From Lachnospiraceae bacterium (GTDB lineage Bacteria; Bacillota; Clostridia; Lachnospirales; Lachnospiraceae): a DNA stretch of 47,919 nt. Under the pieces are notes generated by a model that made no database searches, had not been told where the DNA came from, and saw nothing but the letters and a program-made list of their open reading frames with translations. Location: NCBI GenBank assembly GCA_017438775.1, contig JAFRUR010000013.1, forward strand, positions 1-47,919, given 5' to 3'. Below, one piece after another: positions 1-7,715 of this stretch; position 1 is the first letter of the stretch; every line of letters begins with the position of its first letter. A program made the position numbers and the translations under genes.

Positions 1-138
1 CCGATTTCGGACTAATCTCTATGTTGGACTACTACACCGTAAGGTGTGTCACTTGTTAAGTTGATTGAACCGCCGTGTACCGAACGGTACGCACGGTGGT
101 GTGAGAGGTCGGCGGTCTACCGACCGCCTCCTACTCGA
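1..138 (+). mobile_element. Group II intron, 3' end only (domains V and VI)
   Basis: Positions 67-100 fold as a domain V hairpin: the lower stem pairs ACCGCCGTG with CACGGTGGT (one G-U) and carries the conserved CGC-type catalytic bases, and an upper stem TACC/GGTA sits below a short loop. It is followed by GTGAGAGG and a domain VI hairpin whose 3' strand ends CTCCTACTCGAT, containing the expected branch-point adenosine. This matches the end of bacterial group II introns. The reverse transcriptase gene would lie left of the window. The intron lies on the plus strand, about 25 bp beyond the stop codon of selD, which reads toward it. The exact 3' splice site (about 138) is estimated from the motif. 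Confidence 0.8.
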
Positions 139-163
139 TTGCGGCGCGCTTTCGCGGCCGGCC

Positions 164-1207
164 TTACTCGATGATGATGTCCGCTTCCTGCTTCTCGGTC
201 ACGCAGCCGATGATGGCAGCCTGCGGACAGACTTCGCGGATCTTTGTCAGGCATTCCTCCGCGTCTTCCTTCGCGACAGCGAAGAGGAGACCGCCGCTGG
301 TCTGCGGATCGTAGAAGAGGTCCAGCATGGCGCGGGAGACGTCGCCGCGCACCATGACGCCCGCCTCCGCGTACTGGCGGTTGCGGTAGGCGCCGGCCGG
401 GATGAAGCCCATGTCCGCGAGCTCGAGGGCCTCGGGATGGAAGGGCACCTTGTCGGCCTTGATGTGGACGGTCATGCCGCTGCCCTGAGCCATCTCGTAG
501 CTGTGTCCCAGGAGGGCGAAGCCCGTGACGTCCGTGCAGCCGTGCACGTTGTACTGCACCATCACGTCGCGCGCGTACTTGTTGAGGGTCGCCATCTGTT
601 TGTAGACCTTATCCATGAGTTCCTTCGGGACGAGGTCGGGGTCCGCCTTCGCGGAGGTGGTGAGCACGCCCACGCCCAGAGGCTTGGTGAGGATGAGCTT
701 GTCGCCCGCCTTTGCGTTGGAGTTCATCAGGACCTTGTGGGGATCCACAAAGCCGGAGACGGCCAGGCCGTAGATGGGCTCCGCGCCGGAGATGGTGTGG
801 CCGCCGGTGATGATGACGCCGGCCTCATAGGCCTTGTCGTAGCCGCCGCGCAGGATCTGCTGGACGGTCGCCTGGTCCATGGAATCGGTCAGGCACATGA
901 CGTTGAGGGCCAGCTTGGGCTCTCCTCCCATGGCGTAGACGTCACTGATGGCGTTGGCTGCGGCGATCTGTCCGAACAGGTAGGGGTCGTCCACGATGGG
1001 AGGGAAGAAGTCCGTGGTCTGCACCAGGGCGCGGTGGTCGTCCAGGATGTAGACGCTGGCGTCGTCGCTCTTGTCGAAGCCGACGATGAGGTTCGGGTCC
1101 GTGCGCGTCTTAAAGTCGTCCAGAAGCGTGGCCAGGGTGCCGGCGCCGACCTTGGCGCCGCAGCCGGCGCAGCTGGCAAGTTTGGTAAGTTTGACTTCGG
1201 TTTCCAT
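164..1207 (-). CDS. selD: Selenide, water dikinase SelD
   Basis: Makes selenophosphate from selenide and ATP in the cytoplasm, the activated selenium donor. The 347-residue length is normal for SelD. The N-terminus carries SCAGCGAK: Cys16 and Lys19 align with the catalytic Cys17 and Lys20 of the E. coli enzyme. The position is Cys, not selenocysteine, and the second Cys of the usual GCGCK is Ala18. Later AIRS-type features include GHSYEMAQGSG and the C-terminal DPQTSGGLL. The start has GGGAGG 6 bases upstream. It is last in the minus-strand run yedE-yedF-DUF3343-selD. No selA, selB or selenouridine synthase lies in the window, so the likely consumer is the selenium-dependent molybdenum hydroxylase encoded 13 kb away (inference). 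Confidence 0.97.
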   Translation of the reverse strand: METEVKLTKLASCAGCGAKVGAGTLATLLDDFKTRTDPNLIVGFDKSDDASVYILDDHRALVQTTDFFPPIVDDPYLFGQIAAANAISDVYAMGGEPKLALNVMCLTDSMDQATVQQILRGGYDKAYEAGVIITGGHTISGAEPIYGLAVSGFVDPHKVLMNSNAKAGDKLILTKPLGVGVLTTSAKADPDLVPKELMDKVYKQMATLNKYARDVMVQYNVHGCTDVTGFALLGHSYEMAQGSGMTVHIKADKVPFHPEALELADMGFIPAGAYRNRQYAEAGVMVRGDVSRAMLDLFYDPQTSGGLLFAVAKEDAEECLTKIREVCPQAAIIGCVTEKQEADIIIE

Positions 1208-1303
1208 GTGTTTCCTCCCGAATCCTGCTCCGGGGCACCGGAGACTGTGATATGGTGAGGCGCCCGGCGGGGCGCACAGCTTTCGCGGTCAGCGGAAGGG
1301 AGG

Positions 1304-1549
1304 TCAGCTCCCCTCCGCGCGGTAGAGAACGGTATAGACGCCGTCCTCGTCGCGGACGATCTGCTCCGTGTCCTCCGTCGCGTCGACGGGGGAGGGAACA
1401 TCGTCCGTTTTGAAAATGACACAGGTCCCGCAGCTCGAAGAGAGCGAACGCGGGACCGGAGAAAGCCTGGCCTCCCAGGCGCGGGAGGCACAGGCTCTTT
1501 TGAATTCTATGGCACCGAAGTGCGTGAAAAAGGTGGCGATGTACGTCAT
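1304..1549 (-). CDS. DUF3343 protein, putative Se/S carrier
   Basis: A protein of 81 residues with the DUF3343 pattern: an N-terminal strand and helix around THFGAIEFKRAC, then RLSPVPRSLSSSCGTCV, where a conserved SSCG supplies a likely chalcogen-handling cysteine. Members of this family sit beside selD or YedE/YedF and are thought to carry sulfur or selenium, but no reaction is proven. Its start codon overlaps the yedF stop as ATGA (1546-1549), so the two are translationally coupled. In many genomes YedF carries a second C-terminal domain; here YedF is a single domain and this separate protein may supply a comparable partner (inference). Confidence 0.82.
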   Translation of the reverse strand: MTYIATFFTHFGAIEFKRACASRAWEARLSPVPRSLSSSCGTCVIFKTDDVPSPVDATEDTEQIVRDEDGVYTVLYRAEGS

Positions 1550-1752
1550 TTCGTGATGTCGAGCGTGAACTCCCCGTTCTTCTCGGTCACGGACACGCGG
1601 TAGCCCTGATGCTCCGCGTAGCGGGTGACGTTTTCTTTGGCCGTGGGATTGTCAACGACGATCTGGTAGGCCTTTTCTTTGGAAGCCATGGCCCTGCGGG
1701 CGATCATGACGGGTTCGGGGCACGCAAGTCCTCTCGCGTCTAATAATGCCAT
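1546..1752 (-). CDS. yedF: YedF-like TusA/SirA-domain protein
   Basis: A protein of 68 residues consisting of one TusA/SirA domain. The signature DARGLACPEPVM near the N-terminus holds the CPxP cysteine that carries persulfide, or by inference perselenide, in this family. It starts at an ATG with GGAGG upstream and lies 28 bp after yedE. Selenium-linked YedF proteins are usually near 190 residues with a C-terminal extension; this one is only the TusA domain. Context (YedE transporter before it, DUF3343 and SelD after it) argues for intracellular selenium transfer rather than tRNA thiolation, but TusA-type sulfur relay cannot be excluded from sequence alone. Confidence 0.85.
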   Translation of the reverse strand: MALLDARGLACPEPVMIARRAMASKEKAYQIVVDNPTAKENVTRYAEHQGYRVSVTEKNGEFTLDITK

Positions 1753-1780
1753 ATCCTTACCTCCTGTTCAAGTGGGTGAT

Positions 1781-2872
1781 TTAGGCGTCCGCCTTTTTGC
1801 CAAAGGTGTTGACGGCGGCAATGATGAATACGACGACGATGCCGATGATAACGGCAATCTGACCGTTGGCGGTCGGTCCCTTGGCGCTGGAGGCCAGGCC
1901 GAAGTTGTGGCAGAAGGCCGCGCCGACCAGCAGGCCGAGGATGGCCATCGCGCTGTCAGTGTTGCCCTCACCGGCCAGGACCAGCTGACGCAGAGGGCAG
2001 CCGCCCAGCAGGATGGCGCCGAAGCCGACCAGGTACATGCCGAGGGAGTTCCAGAGACCGTCGGTGTGGGCCACAGCCTGCTCCGCGAAGCCGAGCTTAA
2101 AGAAGGAGCCGGGGGTGGCGGCGGTCAGAATGAGGTTGGTGATCAGGGCGGCGACGAGGATGGCCACGAAGCCGGAGATCAGACGGAAGTCCTTGAAGAG
2201 GACAATGTCACGGACGCCGCCGGCCATGCAGAGGCGGGTGCGCTGCGCGATCGCGCCGACGATGACGCCGGCCGCAAGGCTGATGGCGATAGCCGCGTGC
2301 TTCGCGCCGGGGCCCGCACCGGCTTCCGAGAAGAAGATGAACTCGGGAGCGAGGATCAGGAGGATCAGCAGGACGACGACAGCGGCGGGAAGGATGGTGC
2401 CCTCAAGCTTGGGCAGGCTGTAGGTGCGCTTTAAGGAATAGCCCTTGTTGAGGAAGAAGACGCCGGTCAGGATGCCGCAGACGAAGCCGACCAGACCCAC
2501 GAGGGCGTTCAGGTCGCCGCCGCCCATGCGGACGATCATGCGGAACGGGCAGCCGAGGAACATCAGGCAGCCGATCATCACGAAGAAGCCCAGCGTGAAG
2601 CGGGTCATCGGAGCGCTTCCGCCGCGGGGGGCGAATTCCTTCTTGACCAGAGCCACGAGGAAGGCGCCAAGGATGATGCCGATGATCTCCGGACGGATAT
2701 ACTGCACGGCGGCGGCGCGGTGCAGGCCCAGGGCGCCGGCGGTGTCACGGATGAAGCAGGCGATGCAGAAGCCCATGTTGGCCGGGTTGCCGAACAGCAC
2801 GAGCAGCGCAGCGACCACACCGATGATCAGACCGCCGACGATGATGTCGGTTTTGTTCTTCAAGAAACTCAT
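1781..2872 (-). CDS. yedE: YedE family putative selenium transporter
   Basis: An inner-membrane protein of 363 residues in the YeeE/YedE (sulf_transp) family, with about nine to ten hydrophobic segments in two halves. Each half carries conserved cysteines: GFCIACFIRD and FLGCPFRM in the first, RLCMAGGVRD and LGGCPLRQL in the second. These Cys motifs are thought to pass thiol or selenium species through the pore. It is first in the operon feeding yedF, DUF3343 and selD, which is why selenium rather than thiosulfate is the likely cargo (inference). A promoter and a GC-rich leader hairpin lie just upstream. Confidence 0.9.
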   Translation of the reverse strand: MSFLKNKTDIIVGGLIIGVVAALLVLFGNPANMGFCIACFIRDTAGALGLHRAAAVQYIRPEIIGIILGAFLVALVKKEFAPRGGSAPMTRFTLGFFVMIGCLMFLGCPFRMIVRMGGGDLNALVGLVGFVCGILTGVFFLNKGYSLKRTYSLPKLEGTILPAAVVVLLILLILAPEFIFFSEAGAGPGAKHAAIAISLAAGVIVGAIAQRTRLCMAGGVRDIVLFKDFRLISGFVAILVAALITNLILTAATPGSFFKLGFAEQAVAHTDGLWNSLGMYLVGFGAILLGGCPLRQLVLAGEGNTDSAMAILGLLVGAAFCHNFGLASSAKGPTANGQIAVIIGIVVVFIIAAVNTFGKKADA

Positions 2873-2930
2873 ACAGGTTTCCCCCTTTTCCGGGGCCGAT
2901 GCAGAAGGCCCCTTTGATATGCTGATTAAA

Positions 2931-2960
2931 ATTATAAAGATTTCATAAAGAAAAGACCAA
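2931..2960 (-). promoter_or_regulatory. Promoter of the yedE-selD operon
   Basis: On the minus strand a perfect -10 TATAAT (2936-2931) follows a -35 TTGGTC (2960-2955) at an 18-bp spacer. The leader between it and yedE contains a hairpin with arms GGGGCC (2892-2897) and GGCCCC (2907-2912) about 15 bases before the ribosome site, which could tune translation. Confidence 0.6.
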
Positions 2961-2990
2961 TACTGTTTCGGGATACTGCAGCGAAAGTAT

Positions 2991-3019
2991 TTGAAATCTT
3001 AATAAATGTATGCTAGGAT
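2991..3019 (+). promoter_or_regulatory. Promoter reading toward the cysteine desulfurase gene
   Basis: -35 TTGAAA (2991-2996), 17-bp spacer, -10 TAGGAT (3014-3019) with an extended TG at 3011-3012. The first plus-strand gene begins at 3432, so this promoter would give a leader of about 400 nt. The 2873-3431 gap otherwise shows no convincing gene. Confidence 0.45.
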
Positions 3020-3177
3020 GATTCCCGGACAGCCGCGGCCCGGCAGGAAGGCTTCGTCGGCGGAGGATGCGCTTTTTCGGTAAAACACAGTGAAAAATCC
3101 GCGAAAAATCGTTATATTCCGCGAATTCTGCACGTAAAGTATGACGGAAGGCCGTTTGGATGCGGGACGTAAGCCTT

Positions 3178-3204
3178 TTGACTGCCGAAGAAGAGCATTA
3201 TAAA
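3178..3204 (+). promoter_or_regulatory. Possible second promoter before the desulfurase
   Basis: -35 TTGACT (3178-3183) and -10 TATAAA (3199-3204) with a short 15-bp spacer. The suboptimal spacing makes it a weaker candidate than the promoter at 2991, or one that needs an activator. Confidence 0.3.
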
Positions 3205-3431
3205 AAACTTAATACTGTCATAGGCTGTGATTATGAATGGAAAACGCGGGCTGCGCCGCACGATGCTGCTGCAAAACCGGCTGCAGGGCCGGGGAGAGCA
3301 CCGGAATGCACATCTGCACGGCTCCGCGTATCGGATATCGGAACAGCTTTTTCGCCCGGGAAAAGAAGACTGAATCATACGAAACAGAGCAGAACGTGCG
3401 TTTCGGAAGAGTGGAATCAAGAGGCATCAGA

Positions 3432-4631
3432 ATGAACATGGAACCTGAGAGAGAGACCGCGGCCGCAAAGCGCCGCATCTATCTGGACAACGCCTGCACG
3501 ACGTTTCCCAAGCCGCCGCAGGTGGCGGAGGCGGTCAGCGCCTTTCTGACCGGCATCGGCGCCAACGTGGCGCGCGGAAGCTACGGCAGCGCCTACGACG
3601 CGGAGGAAGCTGTTTTCGAGACCCGCGACATGCTCTCGGATCTCTTTGACGGATACGGCCCCCGTCACGTCGTCTTTACCAAAAACGTGACCGAGAGCCT
3701 CAACGTCCTCCTGAAGGGGCTGCTTAAGCCCGGGGATCACGTGCTCGTCTCGCAGATGGAGCACAACGCGGTGATGCGTCCCCTGACGCAGCTCACGGAG
3801 AAGGGCGTCGCCTTTGACCGCATCCCCTGCGACCGCGCGGGGCGCCTTCTTCTTGAGGAGGCGGACGCGCTGGTGCGCCCCGAGACCCGCGCCGTCGTCA
3901 TGATGCACGCGAGCAACGTCTGCGGCACGGTCCTGCCGATCCGGGAGGTGGGAGAGTTCTGCCGGGAGAGGGGGCTCCTGTTCCTCGTGGACAGCGCCCA
4001 GACGGCCGGCGTTCTTCCGATCTCCATGAAAGAGATGCACATCGACGCGCTTGCCTTTACCGGGCACAAGGGCCTGATGGGACCGCAGGGCATCGGCGGC
4101 TTCCTGCTCCGAAAGGGACTGGAAAAAGAGATCGAACCCCTGCTCTCGGGCGGGACCGGGAGCTTCTCGCACCTGGAGACGGTGCCGGAGGTGATGCCCG
4201 ACCGCTTCGAGCCGGGCACGATGAACCTGCCGGGGATCTACGGTCTGCGGGCCGGCCTCGTCTGGATCCGGGAGATCGGAATCGATGTCATTCATCAGAG
4301 GGAGACAAAACTGACCGCGCGGTTCCTCGCCGGGGTCAGGGAGATGGAAGAGGCCGGTCTGTACCGGCTCTGCGGACTTCCCGGGACGGAGGGACGCGTG
4401 GGCGTTGTCTCCCTGGTGCCGCTTCTTGCGGAGCAGTCTCTCGTGTGTGCGGCCCTGGACGACGTCTACGGCATCCAGACCCGCGGAGGACTGCACTGCG
4501 CGCCGTCCGCGCACCGGGCGCTTGGCACGTTCCCGGAGGGGACGGTCCGGTTTTCTGCGGGATATTTCACGACGGAAGAAGAGATCGACGCGGCGCTGGC
4601 CGCATTACGAGAGGTGCAGCATGGACTTTAA
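3432..4631 (+). CDS. Cysteine desulfurase, EF2568 type (class V aminotransferase)
   Basis: A PLP enzyme expected to remove sulfur from cysteine, or selenium from selenocysteine, giving an enzyme-bound persulfide or perselenide. The 399 residues begin with YLDNACTTFPKPP, typical of the fold. The PLP lysine is Lys213 in FTGHKGLMGPQG, and the catalytic cysteine is Cys356 in RGGLHCAPSAHRALGT, the motif of the desulfurase subfamily found beside selD and molybdenum hydroxylase genes (TIGR01977-like). I chose the ATG at 3432 because homology begins there and GAGG lies upstream; the open frame extends further back without recognisable sequence. It overlaps the following LysR gene by 11 bp. Its role is probably Se or S supply to SelD or to the hydroxylase cofactor. 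Confidence 0.92.
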   Translation: MNMEPERETAAAKRRIYLDNACTTFPKPPQVAEAVSAFLTGIGANVARGSYGSAYDAEEAVFETRDMLSDLFDGYGPRHVVFTKNVTESLNVLLKGLLKPGDHVLVSQMEHNAVMRPLTQLTEKGVAFDRIPCDRAGRLLLEEADALVRPETRAVVMMHASNVCGTVLPIREVGEFCRERGLLFLVDSAQTAGVLPISMKEMHIDALAFTGHKGLMGPQGIGGFLLRKGLEKEIEPLLSGGTGSFSHLETVPEVMPDRFEPGTMNLPGIYGLRAGLVWIREIGIDVIHQRETKLTARFLAGVREMEEAGLYRLCGLPGTEGRVGVVSLVPLLAEQSLVCAALDDVYGIQTRGGLHCAPSAHRALGTFPEGTVRFSAGYFTTEEEIDAALAALREVQHGL

Positions 4632-5538
4632 ACAGCTCGAATCCTTTGTCGAGGTGGTGCGCACGGGGAGTTTCACCCGTGCCGGAGAAAAGCTGTTTCT
4701 TTCCCAGCCCACGGTGAGCACGCATGTCAAGCAGCTCGAGGACGAACTGGGCATCCGCCTGGTCCGCCGCACGACCAAGACACTGGAACTGACGCCCAAG
4801 GGCGAAGAAATGTACGAGTATGCCGCCAGCATCCTGGATATGCGCAAGCGCATCCTGCGGCTGGCGGAAGAAGAGGAGACCCGCGTCATCCATCTGGGCG
4901 TCTCCACGATCCCGTCCGCCTACATTCTGCCGGAGGTGCTCCCGGAGTTCATCCGCCTGCATCCGGACGTGCGGGTGGAGATCACGCAGAGCGACAGCCA
5001 GGGGATCCTCGACAGGATCCGCGACGGCGTGTTCGACGTCGGTCTTGTCGGCATGCGGACCGAGGACGAGGCCCTGGTGTTCCGCCCTTTCTGCAGGGAC
5101 CACATGGTCTTCATTGCCCCGAACACGCCGTTTTACCGCGGACTGAAGGAGAAGGGCGTCTCCGGCGCGGAGGAGCTCCTGCGCCAGCCCATCATCCTGC
5201 GCGAAAAGGGGAGCGGAAGCAAAAAGATGGCCGACCACTATCTGGAAGCGGCCGGCGCATCGGAAGATTCTCTGAATATCATTGCCCGTATCAACGACCA
5301 GGAGACGATCAAGCAGCTGGTCGCGGAGGGGCTCGGCATTTCCATCGTCTCGGAGCGGAGCGCCCGCGATTATCTGGAGATCGGAAAACTGCTGAGTTTT
5401 GAGATCGGGGACTATCACGCGGAGCGGTACCTGTATCTGGTCTACCGCAGGAACGCACCCATCTCCGCGGCGGAGCGGGAGTTCATGCAGTTCGTGACCG
5501 GCAGGTTTGCGGTGGAGACGAAGAACGAGGGGAAGTAA
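4621..5538 (+). CDS. LysR regulator, probably of selenium metabolism
   Basis: A protein of 305 residues: an N-terminal winged helix-turn-helix (FVEVVRTGSFTRAGEKL, then LSQPTVSTHVKQLEDELG) followed by a periplasmic-binding-like effector domain from about residue 90. Its start lies inside the last codons of the desulfurase gene, so the two are coupled. LysR proteins in this position beside selD and the desulfurase are annotated as selenium-metabolism regulators in related bacteria; the effector is unknown. The likely targets are the divergent yedE and desulfurase promoters in 2873-3431 (inference). A strong terminator follows it. Confidence 0.88.
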   Translation: MDFKQLESFVEVVRTGSFTRAGEKLFLSQPTVSTHVKQLEDELGIRLVRRTTKTLELTPKGEEMYEYAASILDMRKRILRLAEEEETRVIHLGVSTIPSAYILPEVLPEFIRLHPDVRVEITQSDSQGILDRIRDGVFDVGLVGMRTEDEALVFRPFCRDHMVFIAPNTPFYRGLKEKGVSGAEELLRQPIILREKGSGSKKMADHYLEAAGASEDSLNIIARINDQETIKQLVAEGLGISIVSERSARDYLEIGKLLSFEIGDYHAERYLYLVYRRNAPISAAEREFMQFVTGRFAVETKNEGK

Positions 5539-5552
5539 GAGCCCTTTTACAA

Positions 5553-5588
5553 GCAAAGAACGAGGACGGTTCAGCCCTCGTTCTTTGC
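5553..5588. terminator. Terminator, possibly bidirectional
   Basis: A perfect 13-bp stem, GCAAAGAACGAGG with CCTCGTTCTTTGC, around a 10-base loop. It lies between the stop of the LysR gene and the convergent TIM-barrel gene. The U-tract is short on both sides. Confidence 0.7.
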
Positions 5589-5635
5589 TTCTGCGAAAGG
5601 CGGCCGGGACGTGCTGCGCGAAGACGCCATGCGGA

Positions 5636-6535
5636 TCAGTCTTCGTCCTCCAGCAGGGCCCAGGCCCGCGTCAGGCAGCGCTTGGTGTTCGCGACGACGA
5701 TGTCGTCGTCCTCGCCTGCCCACGGCTTGACCTCGCAGGAGAGAGGAAGCGGGGCCTCGGGGCGGAAGAGGCCGGCCGCGCGCAGGGCGCGCAGGAACTC
5801 GACCAGCTGCTCCACGTCGTTCTCGCTGTTGGGGAAGCCCATGCGGGGATGTCTGTCGCCGTAGGCATCGCAGCCGGGTTTCATGACCGCATTGCCGTAG
5901 TGCAGGTGGGTGATGTAGTCTTTCAGGGTGCTCACGCTGTAGTCGATGGACTCATGGATGATCGGGATGTGGGAGAGGTCCACGAGGAGGCCGAAGTTGT
6001 CGTACTTCGCGCGGACGTCGGCCGCATAGCGCGCCGCGAGGGGCGCCGGTCCGATCAGGGTGCACTTGTCCACGTCGTAGTCGAAGACCTCGACTTCCAC
6101 CATGAGGCCGCACGCCTTCGCTGCCTCACACACATTGAAGGTCGTTTTGAGGAGAGCCTGATAGGCCTCCTCTTTCCGGCTCTCTTCATATTTGCCGGCC
6201 AGGAAGCCGATTCCGCCCGCGCCCAGGGCCTGCGCCTGCGGGATCAGGGAGAGGAGGAAGTCCTCCGCTTTTTTGCGCTCCTCCTCCACGACGGAGTTGG
6301 GGTTGAGACCCTGTCCCAGGAAGGCGGGAGCGGCACAGACGGAGCAGTTCATGTGGCTCTGCGCGATCATGGACGCGGCGGCGGGCAGGTCATCCGGATC
6401 AAATCCGGAGACTTCCAGGTAGTTGAAGAAGTCGTCGCAGCAGATGGTGCGCAGGGACTGCAGCTTGCCGCGGTCCGGGTAGCTCATCCACTGCAGGATG
6501 CCGGGCTGGAAATACTTGGTAATGGACTCTTTCAT
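5636..6535 (-). CDS. Sugar phosphate isomerase/epimerase-like TIM barrel
   Basis: A protein of 299 residues of the xylose isomerase-like (AP_endonuc_2) superfamily. Visible barrel features include EVEVFDYDVDKC, a metal-type Glu strand; LLVDLSHIPIIHES, with Asp and His ligands; and ITHLHYGNAV followed by a C-terminal SCEVKPW with the last metal Glu. These suggest a divalent-metal isomerase or epimerase acting on a small sugar or hydroxyacid. I chose the ATG at 6535, which has GGAGG 6 bases upstream, over the 19-codon longer frame. It lies 34 bp after mocA on the same strand, so it is in a hydroxylase accessory operon. The substrate cannot be read from sequence. Confidence 0.8.
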   Translation of the reverse strand: MKESITKYFQPGILQWMSYPDRGKLQSLRTICCDDFFNYLEVSGFDPDDLPAAASMIAQSHMNCSVCAAPAFLGQGLNPNSVVEEERKKAEDFLLSLIPQAQALGAGGIGFLAGKYEESRKEEAYQALLKTTFNVCEAAKACGLMVEVEVFDYDVDKCTLIGPAPLAARYAADVRAKYDNFGLLVDLSHIPIIHESIDYSVSTLKDYITHLHYGNAVMKPGCDAYGDRHPRMGFPNSENDVEQLVEFLRALRAAGLFRPEAPLPLSCEVKPWAGEDDDIVVANTKRCLTRAWALLEDED

Positions 6536-6569
6536 GGGTACCTCCGATCGTGTGTGATGGCAGAATCGG

Positions 6570-7340
6570 TTATTCCTGCCGCATGTGATCAAGTTCCGTC
6601 ATCTGCTGGGCCGTGTCGATATCGAACAGTTCCTCCTCACCCGCCGCTTCGACGCTCGTCACAAGCTCCGGGCGGCGCTTCAGGACGGCGCGGCCGGCTT
6701 CGTTTTCTCCCAGGGAGAGAAGCTCCGGGAAGACGGAGCGGGGGAAGAGCACGGGGTTGCCGCGCTTTCCCTGCCAGGACAGGGTGACGATGCGGGTCGG
6801 GTCCTTAAGAAACGTCCGGCAGATCCGGGCCACCGTGGCGGCGGAGAGCAGAGGCTGGTCGCACACGCAGAAGAGGGCGCCGGCGCAGGATCTGTCCAGG
6901 GTTTCCAGGGCAAGGCGGACGGTGCGCCGCACGGAGAGATCCTCCCCGGTGTTGGGGACGATCCGGTACGCCGCGGGGCAGGCGCTGCTTTCCGAAGCGG
7001 CGGCCGCCGCGGGCATCTCCGCGGTAGAACTGCAGGAAACGATGGACGGGGCCTCTTTCTGCTGCGCGGGACCTTCCGGATATGCTTTCAGGAGCTCTGC
7101 CGCCTGCGGATCCCGCACGACGGCGATGCGCTGCGCGAAGGGCCAGTCCGCCGCGGCGTCCGCGGCGCGCAGGATCAGGGGCCTTCCGTCAAAGGAGGCC
7201 AGAAGCTTGTTGGCGGCCCCGTAGCGCGCGGAGATCCCTGCCGCCATGAGGACGGCGGCGATGGGGAGGGGCTCCCCTGCGGGGGATGCACCTGCGCCTT
7301 CCGGGCAGCCGTTTGGATTGTCGATGGATGTCGGTTTCAT
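6570..7340 (-). CDS. mocA: MocA/YgfJ-family molybdenum cofactor nucleotidyltransferase
   Basis: Expected to transfer CMP (or GMP) from CTP/GTP to molybdopterin, giving the dinucleotide cofactor of xanthine dehydrogenase-type enzymes. The nucleotide loop is VLMAAGISARYGAANKLL (residues about 30-47), with the metal-binding FCVCDQPLL and KRGNPVLFP further on. An Ala/Ser/Pro-rich insert of about 35 residues separates VVRDPQAAELL from YRIVPNTGEDLSVR, so the protein is 256 residues, longer than most relatives. It is first in the minus-strand pair with the TIM barrel. Its promoter (7347-7375) would place the transcript start at or next to the ATG. Confidence 0.87.
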   Translation of the reverse strand: MKPTSIDNPNGCPEGAGASPAGEPLPIAAVLMAAGISARYGAANKLLASFDGRPLILRAADAAADWPFAQRIAVVRDPQAAELLKAYPEGPAQQKEAPSIVSCSSTAEMPAAAAASESSACPAAYRIVPNTGEDLSVRRTVRLALETLDRSCAGALFCVCDQPLLSAATVARICRTFLKDPTRIVTLSWQGKRGNPVLFPRSVFPELLSLGENEAGRAVLKRRPELVTSVEAAGEEELFDIDTAQQMTELDHMRQE

Positions 7341-7346
7341 GCCCTC

Positions 7347-7375
7347 ATGATAGCAAATCGCCGCGGGGTCTTCAA
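7347..7375 (-). promoter_or_regulatory. Promoter of mocA, possibly leaderless
   Basis: -35 TTGAAG (7375-7370), 17-bp spacer, -10 TATCAT (7352-7347). The predicted start of transcription, 6-7 bases on, falls on the A of the ATG at 7340, so the mRNA may have no leader. Confidence 0.5.
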
Positions 7376-7523
7376 GGAGAAATGAGGGGCGTCCCGCGGC
7401 CCGGTATTCACAGCGGCGTGCAGTCGGTCTGTCACGTTTTTCGCGGTCGATCCGGGAAACTGTCCCGCGGGAGAACGCACCGTCCCGTGTGCGCCGGCAT
7501 GCGGCAGCGCTTCGGACAGGGTC

Positions 7524-7552
7524 TTGACAGAGATTTGACCGTGTATTTATGA
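7524..7552 (+). promoter_or_regulatory. Promoter before the ACT-MBL gene
   Basis: Consensus -35 TTGACA (7524-7529), 17-bp spacer, -10 TTATGA (7547-7552). It gives a leader of about 155 nt to the ATG at 7716. The rest of the 7341-7715 gap shows no gene. Confidence 0.55.
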
Positions 7553-7715
7553 TGAAATCAACAGGTCGGAGGGGCATCTGCATTTTCAGTGTGCCGTGCT
7601 CCTTCCCATCCCGCTCCGGTCCCATTTGGCGGAGAAGACCAGACGGCGGAGAAGCGCCGGGAAGGCGAAAATCTGAGGCCCCATGCGCGCAGGCAGTCCT
7701 GCAGTGCGGAGAAGA

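Noticed and set aside
164..1207. Selenocysteine in SelD
   Set aside because: The catalytic position is an ordinary Cys codon (Cys16), and the frame is open throughout.
3160..3435. Small protein gene of about 91 codons upstream of the desulfurase
   Set aside because: Weak ribosome site, composition without a recognisable pattern, and it overlaps the desulfurase start. More likely leader sequence.
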